Origin: Hungatella effluvii
GTDB lineage: Bacteria > Bacillota > Clostridia > Lachnospirales > Lachnospiraceae
Reading direction: 5' to 3'
Assembly (NCBI RefSeq): GCF_003201875.1
Contig: NZ_QJKD01000004.1
Coordinates: 1-64,000 of the forward strand
DNA length: 64,000 nt
Shown: positions 18,945 through 28,045 of the stretch, one piece after another
Layout of the letters: each line of letters opens with the position of its first letter
Position numbering within the stretch: the stretch's first letter is position 1
Notes under the pieces: generated by a model
What the model was told of the DNA's origin: nothing
Seen by the model: only the letters and a program-made list of their open reading frames with translations
Databases searched by the model: none
Program-made: the position numbers and the translations under genes

Positions 18945-20015
18945 ATGGAGGTTCCTCCGAAAATTTCTCAGCAATTTTCTAATTTTATATGGGCAGCAAA
19001 GGGAAAGGCGGCGTATGCGTATGAATGTGCGGCGGTGATGTGTTTTTGTGCTGTAAAAAAGGCGAAGGTATTGATGGAAGGGGAGAGTGATCGGATGAAA
19101 GAGTATCACGACATGTATGACCGGATGGCTAAGAGGTGTTTGATGCTGTCAAACCGTGCAATAATACAGTTTATTAATGGTATTTACGAGGTAAACCATC
19201 CTCTGGACAGTGAAGTGACGTATAACTGGACGGAACATGAAGATGATGATTTGAGAAAGACGCTGGCAGATACAATCATTACAATTGGGGGAGTCAGCAG
19301 TTACCATCTGGAGTTTCAGATGTCGGAGGATGGAAGTATTACGTTTCGAATTCTGGAATATGGATTTAATCATGCTATAAAAAAACAGAAGGATGAGGCG
19401 GTTCTGGAATTTCCGGAGCCGATTCTGATCTGTCTCTATGAGGCGAAAGCAGTACCGGCAGAGAAGACACTGGAGATTCGGTTCGGAAAACAAGGTGTCT
19501 ATCATTACAAGGTTCCGGTGATCAAATATCTTGCCCTGTCTCAGGAAGAACTGCATCAAAAAAATATGATTATTTTAATCCCGTTCCAACTCTTAAAACT
19601 CAGGAAGGAAATTGAAAAAGAGATAACTGAGGAAAACCTGAAGGCGTTGAAATACCTAGTCACACATGATATAATTAATTCCATAGCAATGAATGTGGAG
19701 GCAGGTAATATTACACCGACTGACGGACGTAAATTAAAGAGTCTGACTCTGCAGTTATATCATCATATCTACGACAAATATCAGGAAGTAGCGGATGAAG
19801 GGGTGAGTGAGGCAGTGGAAGAGGCATTGATTCTGGATATTGATGTAATCGAGATGGAGCATAAGAAAGAAATTAAGAAAAAGGAAAAAGAGATAGAAGA
19901 AAAACAGAGTGAAGTTGATGCATTAAAGCTCCTCTTGCAGGGGAAGTCTCCGGAAGAGGCGGCCGAAATCCTGCATATATCTATGGAGCGGATGGAAGAA
20001 ATCATGAAATCGTAA
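18945..20015 (+). CDS. PD-(D/E)XK nuclease-like protein, Rpn type
   Basis: A 356-residue protein. The block YHLEFQMSEDGSITFRILEYG has the E-x-Q core and following Arg/Tyr of the Rpn (recombination-promoting nuclease/putative transposase) PD-(D/E)XK family, with a candidate Asp in ADTIITI about 15 residues before. The C-terminal third is a Glu/Lys coiled coil ending in a short helix-turn motif (GKSPEEAAEILHISMERMEEI) common in clostridial Rpn proteins. A TTG 15 bases upstream is an alternative start; AGGGA precedes the ATG chosen here. It is a stand-alone gene with own promoter and terminator in an otherwise core region, suggesting acquisition. Nuclease activity is not shown. Confidence 0.68.
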   Translation: MEVPPKISQQFSNFIWAAKGKAAYAYECAAVMCFCAVKKAKVLMEGESDRMKEYHDMYDRMAKRCLMLSNRAIIQFINGIYEVNHPLDSEVTYNWTEHEDDDLRKTLADTIITIGGVSSYHLEFQMSEDGSITFRILEYGFNHAIKKQKDEAVLEFPEPILICLYEAKAVPAEKTLEIRFGKQGVYHYKVPVIKYLALSQEELHQKNMIILIPFQLLKLRKEIEKEITEENLKALKYLVTHDIINSIAMNVEAGNITPTDGRKLKSLTLQLYHHIYDKYQEVADEGVSEAVEEALILDIDVIEMEHKKEIKKKEKEIEEKQSEVDALKLLLQGKSPEEAAEILHISMERMEEIMKS

Positions 20016-20045
20016 CGAAATAAAAAAAATATTATAAAATTCCAG

Positions 20046-20092
20046 AAAATCAGGCGGCCGGAAGCAAATAGAAAGGCCGCCTGATTTTTTTT
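20046..20092 (+). terminator. intrinsic terminator of the Rpn-like gene
   Basis: A perfect 14-bp stem (20046-20059 with 20075-20088) with GC core GGCGGCC, followed by a T-run. It separates this gene from the rpmH operon. Confidence 0.93.
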
Positions 20093-20097
20093 GATAC

Positions 20098-20134
20098 AAA
20101 ATGTAGTAAATGAATTTATGAGTACCTACATTTT
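20098..20134. repeat. short inverted repeat upstream of rpmH
   Basis: AAAATGTAG (20098-20106) and CTACATTTT (20126-20134), a perfect 9-bp inverted repeat 19 bases apart, 45 bp before the rpmH promoter. Function unknown. Confidence 0.4.
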
Positions 20135-20177
20135 ATGGTATAACCCTTATTTTATAAGAAAAAATCGTATTTTTAGC

Positions 20178-20206
20178 TTGACGAACCTTTATTTCTTCTA
20201 TATAAT
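20178..20206 (+). promoter_or_regulatory. promoter of the rpmH-rnpA-yidD-yidC operon
   Basis: TTGACG (20178-20183), a 17-base spacer and TATAAT (20201-20206), about 88 bp upstream of rpmH. Confidence 0.88.
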
Positions 20207-20293
20207 TGAAACGATGTTTAACTAAAATAGTCTCAATATGTTTATTCATATTGCTATGATAAGCTATTGTAATAAGAGGAGGTGTCCGTAGAT

Positions 20294-20428
20294 ATGAAGA
20301 TGACGTTTCAGCCAAAGAATAGACAGAGATCTAAAGTTCATGGTTTCAGAGCCAGAATGAGCACTCCAGGCGGAAGAAAAGTTTTAGCTTCCAGAAGAGC
20401 AAAAGGTAGAGCGAAATTATCAGCTTAA
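20294..20428 (+). CDS. rpmH: 50S ribosomal protein L34
   Basis: A 44-residue basic protein, [18 protein letters not shown] through the conserved [19 protein letters not shown]. It is a large-subunit ribosomal protein placed near the exit tunnel side. GAGGAGGTG lies 11 bases before the ATG. As in nearly all bacteria it sits directly upstream of rnpA near oriC; two hairpin repeats fill the gap to rnpA. Confidence 0.97.
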   Translation: MKMTFQPKNRQRSKVHGFRARMSTPGGRKVLASRRAKGRAKLSA

Positions 20429-20497
20429 GGAAAGAAATCCCCTCGCATCTGTACAGGGGAATCATGGAAAGCCCCTTCACATGCGTTCAGGGGAAAT
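20429..20497 (+). repeat. origin-region hairpin repeat, copies B and C
   Basis: Two adjacent units: GGAAAG...TCCCCT...AGGGGAAT (20429-20462) and GGAAAG...CCCCT...AGGGGAAAT (20466-20497). Each begins GGAAAG and folds as a CCCC/GGGG hairpin with an 11-13 base loop. They lie right between the rpmH stop and the rnpA start, within the mRNA. Confidence 0.78.
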
Positions 20498-20571
20498 GAT
20501 GGACCAGGCCGCAAGTAATTGTGGCCTTTTCTTTTCTTCATTTCCGTGAGCGGCGAGGAGTGAGGGAGTTC

Positions 20572-20919
20572 ATGAAACATTTTAATTCGATTAAAAAAAA
20601 CCGGGATTTTCAGGAGGTTTACCAGACTGGGAAATCCTATGCAAACAAGTTACTTGTCATGTATGTGAAAAAGACGGACAGGCCGGAAACCAGAATCGGG
20701 ATTTCGGTCAGCAAAAAAGTTGGCAACAGTGTGGTCCGGCATCATATAACCAGATTATTGAGAGAAAGCTTCAGGCTTCATGAAGACATGACAGAGACCG
20801 GGTTAGACATCGTGGTTGTCGCCAGAGCGGCAGCAAAAGAAGAGAGTTATAAAACAATCGAGAGTGCATATTTGCACTTGTGCGGACTGCATAACATTTT
20901 AAAAAAAGAATCGAAGTGA
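20572..20919 (+). CDS. rnpA: ribonuclease P protein component
   Basis: A 115-residue protein subunit of RNase P, which trims 5' leaders from tRNAs. It starts [18 protein letters not shown] and has the family block [26 protein letters not shown]. The RNR motif, usually RNRxKR, reads RHHITR here, with both the Asn and the second Arg changed to His. The open frame reaches back to 20521, but GGGAG five bases upstream of the ATG at 20572 and the family N-terminus decide the start. It is followed by yidD after 4 bp. Confidence 0.95.
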   Translation: MKHFNSIKKNRDFQEVYQTGKSYANKLLVMYVKKTDRPETRIGISVSKKVGNSVVRHHITRLLRESFRLHEDMTETGLDIVVVARAAAKEESYKTIESAYLHLCGLHNILKKESK

Positions 20920-20923
20920 TCTT

Positions 20924-21139
20924 ATGGTAAAAAAAATCATGATTTTGTTGATTCGGGGATATCAGAAATTTCTTTCCCCGCTGAAAGTAAGAACTCACTG
21001 CATCTACACGCCTACGTGTTCTCAATACGCCATTGAGGCACTGCAGAAGTACGGCGTGTTCAAAGGTACATTTTTGGCTTGTAAGAGGATACTTCGGTGT
21101 CATCCTTTTGCAAAAGGCGGTTATGATCCAGTTCCGTAA
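20924..21139 (+). CDS. yidD: membrane protein insertion efficiency factor YidD
   Basis: A 71-residue protein with the YidD signature: [36 protein letters not shown] and a GGYDPVP end. The conserved cysteines are present. It assists YidC/Sec membrane insertion at the inner leaflet. It lies between rnpA and yidC, the standard order. Confidence 0.96.
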   Translation: MVKKIMILLIRGYQKFLSPLKVRTHCIYTPTCSQYAIEALQKYGVFKGTFLACKRILRCHPFAKGGYDPVP

Positions 21140-21145
21140 CAGACA

Positions 21146-21213
21146 GGAAAGTCCCCAGGGGATTCGCTCAGGGGAATTAAGGAAAGTCCCCATCGTATTC
21201 GTTCAGGGGAAAA
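21146..21213 (+). repeat. origin-region hairpin repeat, copies D and E
   Basis: GGAAAGTCCCC...ATTCGCTCAGGGGAA (21146-21176) and GGAAAGTCCCC...ATTCGTTCAGGGGAAA (21181-21213), two units in tandem between yidD and yidC. Copies D and E share ATTCG(C/T)TCAGGGGAA with each other and GTTCAGGGGAAA with copy C. Copy E ends eight bases before the yidC ribosome binding site, so it could affect yidC translation. Confidence 0.8.
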
Positions 21214-21228
21214 TGAGGAGGTAGTTCA

Positions 21229-22515
21229 TTGGAATTTTTAGTACTCACGAAAGTCGGAGGCATTTTGGGGCCGTTCGCAACTGTTCTGGGAATCATTATG
21301 GATTGGCTGTTTAAGCTGACCAGTATTTTTGGAATTCAGAACATTGGTTTATGTATTATCTTATTTACACTCGTTACAAAACTTCTTATGTTCCCGCTGA
21401 CGTTAAAACAACAGAAATCATCCAAGCTGATGAGTATTATGCAGCCGGAACTGAATGCCATTCAGGCAAAGTATAAAGGAAAAAAAGACCAGGATTCCAT
21501 GATGAAGCAAAATGTGGAAATCCAGGCTTTATATGAAAAATACGGCACATCCATGACAGGCGGCTGTTTACAGCTCGTTATTCAGATGCCGATTCTGTTT
21601 GCTCTTTATCAGGTTATTTACCATATTCCGGCCTATGTATCCAGTGTTAAGGATGTATTCATGAACGTAGTAACATCGATTACGTCTCTCGGTGTGGATC
21701 ATGTGGGAATGCTGACTCAGTTTGCAACAGATAATAAGGTAAATATGGCGATGGTAAAGGATATAGCTACTAATAATGGCCTTGTTGACTTTCTTTATCA
21801 GCTGAACCCGACTCAGTGGGCTGCACTTCAGGACTTATTCCCAAGCATACAGGGAACAATCGTGGAAAATGCGGCTAAGATTGAGCATATGAACTCTTTC
21901 CTGGGCATTAACCTGGCGAGCACACCGTTCAGTGTCATGTTCCCCAATGGCTTTACAGGCGGCTTTAACTTCAGCCTGGCTATTTTAATCCCGATTCTTG
22001 CAGGTTTGTCTCAGTGGTTAAGTGCAAAATTAATGACTGTTAACCAGCCGTCAGCCGGTAATGATGATGGGAATTCCATGGCTCAGTCTATGAAGATGAT
22101 GAATACCATGATGCCTCTTATGTCCGTATTCTTCTGTTTTACATTTGCTTCCGGTATCGGTATCTACTGGATCGCATCCAGTGTGTTCCAGGTAATTCAG
22201 CAGGTATTGGTGAACCGCTATATGGATAAGATTGATATTGACGAGATGGTAAAACAGAACGTTGAAAAGGCAAATAAGAAACGTGCGAAAAAGGGACTTC
22301 CTCCGCAGAAGGTTTCTCAGAATGCAACTGCCAATTTAAAGAGCATTCAGGCAGCGAATGAGAGAGAAGAGACTGAGAGACAGGAAAAGATTGAGAAGAC
22401 GCAGGAGCAGATGAAGGCCTCCAATGATTATTACAGCAGCGGAGCGGCCAATCCCAACAGTATTTCTGCAAAGGCACGTATGGTTCAGAAATATAACGAA
22501 AAGCACAGTAAATAG
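21229..22515 (+). CDS. yidC: YidC/Oxa1 family membrane protein insertase
   Basis: A 428-residue insertase with hydrophobic segments near residues 1-45, 115-135, and three more before residue 350, plus the family motif GGCLQLVIQMPILFALYQ. It inserts membrane proteins with or independently of SecYEG. The C-terminal 85 residues are charged, and rich in Lys, Glu and Gln. The start is TTG (MEFLVLTKVGG), seven bases after AGGAGG; no ATG lies near. The usual first-segment signal peptide of YidC2-type proteins is not a clear lipobox type. Confidence 0.95.
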   Translation: MEFLVLTKVGGILGPFATVLGIIMDWLFKLTSIFGIQNIGLCIILFTLVTKLLMFPLTLKQQKSSKLMSIMQPELNAIQAKYKGKKDQDSMMKQNVEIQALYEKYGTSMTGGCLQLVIQMPILFALYQVIYHIPAYVSSVKDVFMNVVTSITSLGVDHVGMLTQFATDNKVNMAMVKDIATNNGLVDFLYQLNPTQWAALQDLFPSIQGTIVENAAKIEHMNSFLGINLASTPFSVMFPNGFTGGFNFSLAILIPILAGLSQWLSAKLMTVNQPSAGNDDGNSMAQSMKMMNTMMPLMSVFFCFTFASGIGIYWIASSVFQVIQQVLVNRYMDKIDIDEMVKQNVEKANKKRAKKGLPPQKVSQNATANLKSIQAANEREETERQEKIEKTQEQMKASNDYYSSGAANPNSISAKARMVQKYNEKHSK

Positions 22516-22527
22516 GAGGGGTTCCGG

Positions 22528-23196
22528 ATGGATATGATTACAGTTTCAGCTAAAACCGTAGATGAAGCAATTACAAAGGCATTAATCGAATTGGAAACAA
22601 CCAGTGATAAGCTGGAGTATGAGATTGTTGATAAAGGAAACAGTGGAATTCTGGGATTCATCGGTTCCAAACCGGCCATCATTCGTGCAAGAAAGAAAGA
22701 GACTATTGATGATAAAGCGATTGCATTTCTCGGAGAAGTATTCGGCGCCATGGATATGGGTGTGAATATTGAGACCGCTTTTAATCAGGAAGAAAAAGAG
22801 CTTTCCATCAATCTGGCAGGCGACGATATGGGAATCCTAATTGGAAAGCGCGGTCAGACCTTAGATTCTCTTCAGTATCTCGTAAGCCTTGTTGTAAACA
22901 GGGAGAGCGAAGATTATATCCGGGTGAAGCTGGATACAGAGAATTATCGGGAGAGAAGAAAAGAGACACTGGAGACACTGGCTAAGAATATCGCTTATAA
23001 AGTGAAGAGAACGAGACGTTCCGTATCGTTGGAGCCTATGAATCCATATGAAAGAAGAATTATTCATTCTGCACTTCAGAATGATAAGTATGTCGTAACA
23101 CGAAGCGAGGGCGAGGAGCCATTCCGTCACGTAGTTATCTCCTTAAAAAAGGACTACTCGAAGAAGGAACGCTATCAGGATAACAGAGATAAATAG
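22528..23196 (+). CDS. jag: Jag/KhpB RNA-binding protein
   Basis: A 222-residue protein with the Jag N-terminal domain (ITVSAKTVDEAITKALIEL, then GNSGILGFIGSKPAIIRAR), a KH domain (IGKRGQTLDSLQYLVSLVVN) and a C-terminal R3H domain (ERRIIHSALQ...VVTRSEGEEPFRHVVI). KhpB works with KhpA as an RNA-binding pair that affects cell size and division. GGAGG precedes the ATG, 12 bp after yidC. Confidence 0.95.
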   Translation: MDMITVSAKTVDEAITKALIELETTSDKLEYEIVDKGNSGILGFIGSKPAIIRARKKETIDDKAIAFLGEVFGAMDMGVNIETAFNQEEKELSINLAGDDMGILIGKRGQTLDSLQYLVSLVVNRESEDYIRVKLDTENYRERRKETLETLAKNIAYKVKRTRRSVSLEPMNPYERRIIHSALQNDKYVVTRSEGEEPFRHVVISLKKDYSKKERYQDNRDK

Positions 23197-23210
23197 AGTA
23201 ACGTCGATTG

Positions 23211-23253
23211 AGGGGTTGGGGCTGTCGGAAGGCACCTCACCCCTTTTCTTTTT
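23211..23253 (+). terminator. terminator-like hairpin between jag and mnmE
   Basis: AGGGGT (23211-23216) pairs with ACCCCT (23239-23244), extended by G-U pairs, then TTTCTTTTT. It may reduce read-through into mnmE. The stem is not strong. Confidence 0.5.
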
Positions 23254-23265
23254 CAGGTGAAAAAT

Positions 23266-24645
23266 ATGAAGATGAATACAATTGCAGCAATTGCCACTGC
23301 CATGAGCAGCTCGGGAATCGGTATCGTCAGGATCAGCGGAGACGAGGCATTTACAATTATAGATAAGATTTACAGAGGGAAAGGAAAAAACAGCCGGAAA
23401 TTATCAGAGGCACCTTCCCATACCATCCATTATGGATATATTGCAGATGGGGATGAGATCATCGACGAGGTTCTGGTCATGTTAATGAGAGGACCGAAGA
23501 GTTTTACTGCTGAGGACACGGTTGAGATTGACTGTCACGGCGGCGTTTTGATTACGAAAAAGATATTGGAAACAGTATTAAAATATGGAGCCCGGCCTGC
23601 GGAGCCTGGAGAATTTACGAAGAGGGCGTTCTTAAACGGGCGGATGGATCTGGCCCAGGCGGAAGCGGTCATCGATGTTATCAATTCCAAAAATGAGTAT
23701 GCGTTAAAGGCTTCTGTCAGCCAGCTGGATGGCGCGGTCTCGAAGGCGGTAAAGGCGCTTCGGGAGCAGATTATCTATCAGATCGCATTTATTGAATCTG
23801 CGCTGGATGATCCGGAACACATCTCTCTGGATGGGTATGGAGAGTCGCTCTTATCCGCGATCAGGGGGATGAAAGAAGGCTTATGGAAGCTGATTTGCTC
23901 GGCTGATAACGGCAGAGTGATGACGGAGGGAATCAAGACAGTCATTCTGGGAAAACCAAATGCAGGAAAATCTTCCCTGATGAATGTTCTCGTGGGAGAA
24001 GAGCGCGCCATCGTTACGGATGTGGCGGGAACCACGAGAGATACGCTGGAGGAAACCATCCGGCTGGAAGACATCACTCTGAATGTGATCGATACGGCAG
24101 GCATCCGTGATACAGACGATATTGTGGAGAAAATCGGTGTGGAGAAGGCCAGAAATGCCGCCGATGCCGCCGATTTAATCATCTATGTGGTGGATGGTTC
24201 CTGTCCTCTCGATGAAAATGACGATGAAATTCTGGAGTTTATCAGGGAAAGAAAGGCAGTCGTCCTTTTGAATAAATCGGACCTGGCAATGGAGATCAGC
24301 GCGGAGATGCTGGCATCCAGGACGACACACCGGGTTATCTCTATCTCTGCGAAAGAGCGGGTGGGGATTGAGAATCTGGAAGAAGAGATTAAGGCCATGT
24401 TTTACCATGGTGAGATTGATTTTAATGATGAAGTTACGATTACGAATGTCAGACATAAGAATGCATTGGAACAGGCATACAGAAGCCTGGAAATGGTGGA
24501 GCAGAGCGTCGAAAACGCTATGCCGGAAGACTTCTATTCCATCGATCTGATGGATGCTTACGAGCAGCTGGGCCTGATTATAGGAGAAGCGGTGGAAGAC
24601 GATCTGGTCAATGAGATATTCAGTAAATTCTGCATGGGTAAATAG
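23266..24645 (+). CDS. mnmE: tRNA uridine-5-carboxymethylaminomethyl(34) synthesis GTPase MnmE
   Basis: A 459-residue GTPase that, with MnmG, modifies the wobble uridine of several tRNAs. N-terminal domain begins [20 protein letters not shown]; the G domain has [20 protein letters not shown] and NKSDL; the C-terminus ends FCMGK with the catalytic Cys. An in-frame GTG at 23257 exists, but AGGTGA six bases before the ATG at 23266 supports the later start. mnmG follows after 17 bp. Confidence 0.96.
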   Translation: MKMNTIAAIATAMSSSGIGIVRISGDEAFTIIDKIYRGKGKNSRKLSEAPSHTIHYGYIADGDEIIDEVLVMLMRGPKSFTAEDTVEIDCHGGVLITKKILETVLKYGARPAEPGEFTKRAFLNGRMDLAQAEAVIDVINSKNEYALKASVSQLDGAVSKAVKALREQIIYQIAFIESALDDPEHISLDGYGESLLSAIRGMKEGLWKLICSADNGRVMTEGIKTVILGKPNAGKSSLMNVLVGEERAIVTDVAGTTRDTLEETIRLEDITLNVIDTAGIRDTDDIVEKIGVEKARNAADAADLIIYVVDGSCPLDENDDEILEFIRERKAVVLLNKSDLAMEISAEMLASRTTHRVISISAKERVGIENLEEEIKAMFYHGEIDFNDEVTITNVRHKNALEQAYRSLEMVEQSVENAMPEDFYSIDLMDAYEQLGLIIGEAVEDDLVNEIFSKFCMGK

Positions 24646-24662
24646 AGAGAAGGAAGGTTGTT

Positions 24663-26669
24663 ATGCCAAATTTAGAAGAATCATATGACATTGTGGTGGT
24701 TGGAGCCGGGCACGCCGGCTGCGAGGCGGCGCTGGCGGCAGCCAGACTGGGCCTTGAGACCATCATGTTTACAGTCAGCGTGGACAGCATTGCGCTGATG
24801 CCCTGTAATCCCAATATAGGAGGAAGCTCCAAGGGCCATCTGGTGAGAGAGCTGGATGCCTTGGGCGGAGAGATGGGGAAGAATATTGACAAGACCTTTA
24901 TTCAGTCTAAAATGCTGAATGAATCGAAGGGACCTGCCGTCCATTCCCTGCGTGCGCAGGCGGACAAGCAGAATTACTCCAGAGAGATGAGAAACACACT
25001 GGAGAATACGGATCATCTTACGATTCGCCAGGCAGAGGTTTCCGATATTATCGTGGAAAATGGAGTCCTTACAGGAGTAAAGACATTTTCCGGAGCGGTA
25101 TATCACTGTAAGGCGGCTGTTCTGGCTACGGGGACGTATTTAAAGGCAAGATGTATCTACGGCGATGTGAGTAACGCCACAGGGCCTAATGGTCTTCAGG
25201 CGGCGAATTATCTGACGGAATCACTGAAGGCACATGGGATTGAGATGTACCGTTTTAAGACGGGAACTCCGGCCAGAGTGGATAAGCGGAGCATCGATTT
25301 TTCCAAGATGGAAGAGCAGTTCGGTGATAAGAAAATAGTACCCTTTTCCTTCTCTACGGATCCCGAAACCATCCAGAAGGAGCAGGTATCCTGCTGGCTT
25401 ACGTATACCAGCGAGAAGACTCATGAGATTATCCGGGCCAATCTTGACCGCTCTCCGTTGTTTTCCGGTGCGATCGAGGGTACAGGACCCAGATACTGTC
25501 CGTCTATAGAGGACAAGGTGGTAAAATTTCCGGATAAGAACCGTCATCAGGTCTTTGTAGAACCGGAGGGATTGTATACGAATGAAATGTACTTAGGCGG
25601 TATGTCGAGTTCTCTTCCTGAGGATGTGCAGCATGCCATGTACCGGACTGTTCCGGGACTGGAGCATGTAAAAATCGTGCGAAATGCATATGCGATTGAG
25701 TATGATTGTATCAATTCCCGACAGCTGAATGCTACGTTGGAATTTAAGGCCATCAGCGGCCTGTTCAGCGGCGGTCAGTTCAACGGCAGTTCTGGTTATG
25801 AGGAAGCGGCAGTCCAGGGCTTTATGGCCGGCGTAAACGCGTCTATGAAGGTATTGGGAAGAGATAGCTTTGTTCTGGACCGATCCCAGGCTTATATCGG
25901 CGTTTTAATTGATGATCTGGTAACGAAGGAAAGCCATGAGCCGTACCGCATGATGACTTCCCGTGCGGAGTACCGTCTGCTTTTACGTCAGGATAATGCG
26001 GATCTGCGTCTGATGGGAATCGGTCATGAAATGGGACTTGTCACTGACGAACAGTACGAGAAGCTTCTGAAGAAGGAAGCCGCCATTGACGCTGAGATAA
26101 AGCGTCTGGAAGCCACTAATATAGGAGCTTCCAGGGAAGTTCAGGACTTTTTGGAGAGAAATGGAAGTACCATCTTAAAGACAGGAACTACATTGGCTGA
26201 ACTGATCAGAAGACCAGAACTGAATTATGTTATGTTAACTGAATTGGACCCTAAAAGACCAGAATTACCAACCGATGTAATTGAACAGGTTGACATAAAT
26301 ATAAAGTACGACGGCTATATCCGCCGCCAAAAACAACAGGTAGCCCAATATAAGAAGCTGGAAAATAAAAAGCTGGATGCAAATTTTGACTATAGCAGTG
26401 TAAAGAGTCTGCGGAAAGAAGCCGCCCAGAAGCTGGATTTATACAGACCGATGTCCATTGGACAGGCTTCAAGAATCTCAGGAGTATCCCCTGCCGATAT
26501 CTCGGTTCTTCTTGTTCATTTAGAGCAGCTTCGTTATCAGAATAGAATGGAAAAGGATTCCATTCCAGATTCTGAGCCAGAGCCTGAGCGGAAGACAGAG
26601 AGACTGGCGTCATCCAGGGAAACAGAAGAAGTGACAGGGAAGGAAGTGTCAGATGACTGCAGAATTTAA
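24663..26669 (+). CDS. mnmG: tRNA uridine-5-carboxymethylaminomethyl(34) synthesis enzyme MnmG
   Basis: A 668-residue FAD enzyme, partner of MnmE. The FAD site is [20 protein letters not shown]; other blocks are [28 protein letters not shown] and [10 protein letters not shown]. The conserved C-terminal domain ends near residue 625 (LLVHLEQLR); a further 40-odd residues rich in Glu, Asp and Ser follow and are not usual. The tail overlaps the start of rsmG by 17 bp. AGAAGGAAGG precedes the ATG. Confidence 0.96.
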   Translation: MPNLEESYDIVVVGAGHAGCEAALAAARLGLETIMFTVSVDSIALMPCNPNIGGSSKGHLVRELDALGGEMGKNIDKTFIQSKMLNESKGPAVHSLRAQADKQNYSREMRNTLENTDHLTIRQAEVSDIIVENGVLTGVKTFSGAVYHCKAAVLATGTYLKARCIYGDVSNATGPNGLQAANYLTESLKAHGIEMYRFKTGTPARVDKRSIDFSKMEEQFGDKKIVPFSFSTDPETIQKEQVSCWLTYTSEKTHEIIRANLDRSPLFSGAIEGTGPRYCPSIEDKVVKFPDKNRHQVFVEPEGLYTNEMYLGGMSSSLPEDVQHAMYRTVPGLEHVKIVRNAYAIEYDCINSRQLNATLEFKAISGLFSGGQFNGSSGYEEAAVQGFMAGVNASMKVLGRDSFVLDRSQAYIGVLIDDLVTKESHEPYRMMTSRAEYRLLLRQDNADLRLMGIGHEMGLVTDEQYEKLLKKEAAIDAEIKRLEATNIGASREVQDFLERNGSTILKTGTTLAELIRRPELNYVMLTELDPKRPELPTDVIEQVDINIKYDGYIRRQKQQVAQYKKLENKKLDANFDYSSVKSLRKEAAQKLDLYRPMSIGQASRISGVSPADISVLLVHLEQLRYQNRMEKDSIPDSEPEPERKTERLASSRETEEVTGKEVSDDCRI

Positions 26670-27384
26670 AGATAGATTAAATCAAGAATTGAATCAATTT
26701 TCTATAAAATTAGAAGATTCACAAATAATTCAATTTTACAAATATTACGAAATATTAGTTGAGTGGAATAAGGTAATGAATCTGACAGCGATTACAGAGC
26801 AGAATGAAGTGATTACAAAGCATTTTGTCGATAGTCTTGCTTTAATAAAATCAGTAGAAGAGATATCACTTAATCCTTATCGTATCATTGATATTGGCAC
26901 TGGGGCTGGTTTTCCCGGAATTCCATTAAAAATTGCATTTCCACAATTAAAAATAACGCTAATGGATTCTCTGAATAAAAGGGTTAAATTTTTAAACGAA
27001 GTAATCGAAAAATTGGATTTAAAGGAAATCCAGGCAGTTCACAGCAGAGCGGAGGATTTGGGTAGAGAAAAAGAATATCGTGAGAAATACGATCTTTCAG
27101 TTTCCAGAGCGGTTGCGAATTTATCGACACTTTCGGAATACTGTATGCCTTTTGTGAAACCAGGCGGCTTCTTTATCTCATACAAATCAGGAAAAATAGA
27201 AGAAGAACTTGCATCGGCAAAACATGCGATTTTTCTTTTAAGCGGTAAATTATCCAGCGTTGAAAGCTTTACACTGGATGGAGCAGATGCAGAGCGTACA
27301 TTAGTCAAAATAGAGAAGGTAAATGAGATATCAAAAAAGTATCCACGCAAAGCAGGGGTACCCGCCAAAGAGCCTTTAAAGTAA
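26653..27384 (+). CDS. rsmG: 16S rRNA (guanine(527)-N7)-methyltransferase RsmG
   Basis: A 243-residue methyltransferase with the SAM-binding block [19 protein letters not shown] and family motifs NLTAITE, RAVANL and YKSG. It methylates G527 of 16S rRNA. It overlaps mnmG by 17 bp with an in-gene GGAAG as the ribosome binding site. From about 26200 onward codon use shifts to higher A/T than in mnmG. Confidence 0.95.
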   Translation: MTAEFKDRLNQELNQFSIKLEDSQIIQFYKYYEILVEWNKVMNLTAITEQNEVITKHFVDSLALIKSVEEISLNPYRIIDIGTGAGFPGIPLKIAFPQLKITLMDSLNKRVKFLNEVIEKLDLKEIQAVHSRAEDLGREKEYREKYDLSVSRAVANLSTLSEYCMPFVKPGGFFISYKSGKIEEELASAKHAIFLLSGKLSSVESFTLDGADAERTLVKIEKVNEISKKYPRKAGVPAKEPLK

Positions 27385-27391
27385 TTAAATC

Positions 27392-27425
27392 ATAGCCGGA
27401 TGTTTCACGTGAAACATCCGGCTAT
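27392..27425. promoter_or_regulatory. parS site 1
   Basis: TGTTTCACGTGAAACA (27401-27416) is a perfect 16-bp parS, the ParB/Spo0J loading site. It is the centre of a longer perfect palindrome (27392-27425) starting ATAGCCGGA, which may also form a hairpin at the end of the rsmG transcript. Confidence 0.95.
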
Positions 27426-27467
27426 TAATATACCAAACCATCCAGAAAATAGAAAGGAGAGAGAGTC

Positions 27468-28007
27468 ATTAAAAACCTGGCCAATATTATAACATCCTCA
27501 CGCATTATCTTTGCCATTGCAATTCTGTATATAAAACCATTTTCTATAGCCTTCTGGATCTGTTATTTTCTGGGAGGCCTAAGTGATCTTCTGGATGGTT
27601 TCGTTGCCAGAACTTTAAATCAGCAAAGCGCAAAAGGAGCAAAGATTGATAGTATTGCAGATTTTGTATTTGCTGTTTCGATATTTATTATAGTACTTAA
27701 ACATATATTTTTGCCAGGATGGTTATGGCGCTTTATAAGTTTAATTTTAGTAACTCGAATCATTACATTTAGTGTTGGATTTTATAAATATCGTACATTT
27801 TCTTCTCTGCATACTTACTTTAATAAAGCATCTGGATTGTTGATTTTTATGTTTCCATTATTATATATTATTTTGAAGTTAGATGTCGCGGGAACTATTG
27901 TGTGTATTATATCATTTGTTGCATCAGTTGAAGAATTAGTGATTACTGTGAAAAGTAGTAGATTAGACAGAGATTGTAAAGGACTTTTTTTTAGGGGAAA
28001 GAGATAG
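27468..28007 (+). CDS. CDP-alcohol phosphatidyltransferase, apparent ATT start
   Basis: A 179-residue membrane enzyme with the complete family motif in the order DG-x2-AR-x8-G-x3-D-x3-D (DLLDGFVAR, then GAKIDSIAD) and several hydrophobic segments, so it transfers a phosphatidyl group to an alcohol such as glycerol 3-phosphate. No in-frame ATG or GTG exists before the motif and the only TTG (27711) lies after it. AAAGGAG stands eight bases before an ATT at 27468, which gives KNLANIITSSRII, the usual N-terminus of this family. ATT initiation is therefore inferred. It sits just after parS site 1, AT-rich, with no operon partner. Confidence 0.75.
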   Translation: MKNLANIITSSRIIFAIAILYIKPFSIAFWICYFLGGLSDLLDGFVARTLNQQSAKGAKIDSIADFVFAVSIFIIVLKHIFLPGWLWRFISLILVTRIITFSVGFYKYRTFSSLHTYFNKASGLLIFMFPLLYIILKLDVAGTIVCIISFVASVEELVITVKSSRLDRDCKGLFFRGKR

Positions 28008-28045
28008 CATAGTTATAAAAAAAACTATACTATCTCTTTCTCTAT
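27990..28045 (+). terminator. hairpin at the end of the phosphatidyltransferase gene
   Basis: An 18-bp stem with one mismatch starting GAAAGAGATAG within the last codons pairs with CTATCTCTTTC downstream, loop of A residues, followed by a T-rich but broken run. Likely terminator; the stop codon is inside the stem. Confidence 0.6.

Noticed and set aside
20133..20315. Minus-strand 60-residue frame upstream of rpmH
   Set aside because: It overlaps the rpmH promoter and start in antisense and has no ribosome binding site.
17286..21213. CRISPR array
   Set aside because: The repeats are separated by genes, have no uniform spacers and no cas genes are near.
27711..28007. Start of the phosphatidyltransferase at TTG 27711
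   Set aside because: It would delete the catalytic DG-AR-G-D-D motif and has no ribosome binding site.
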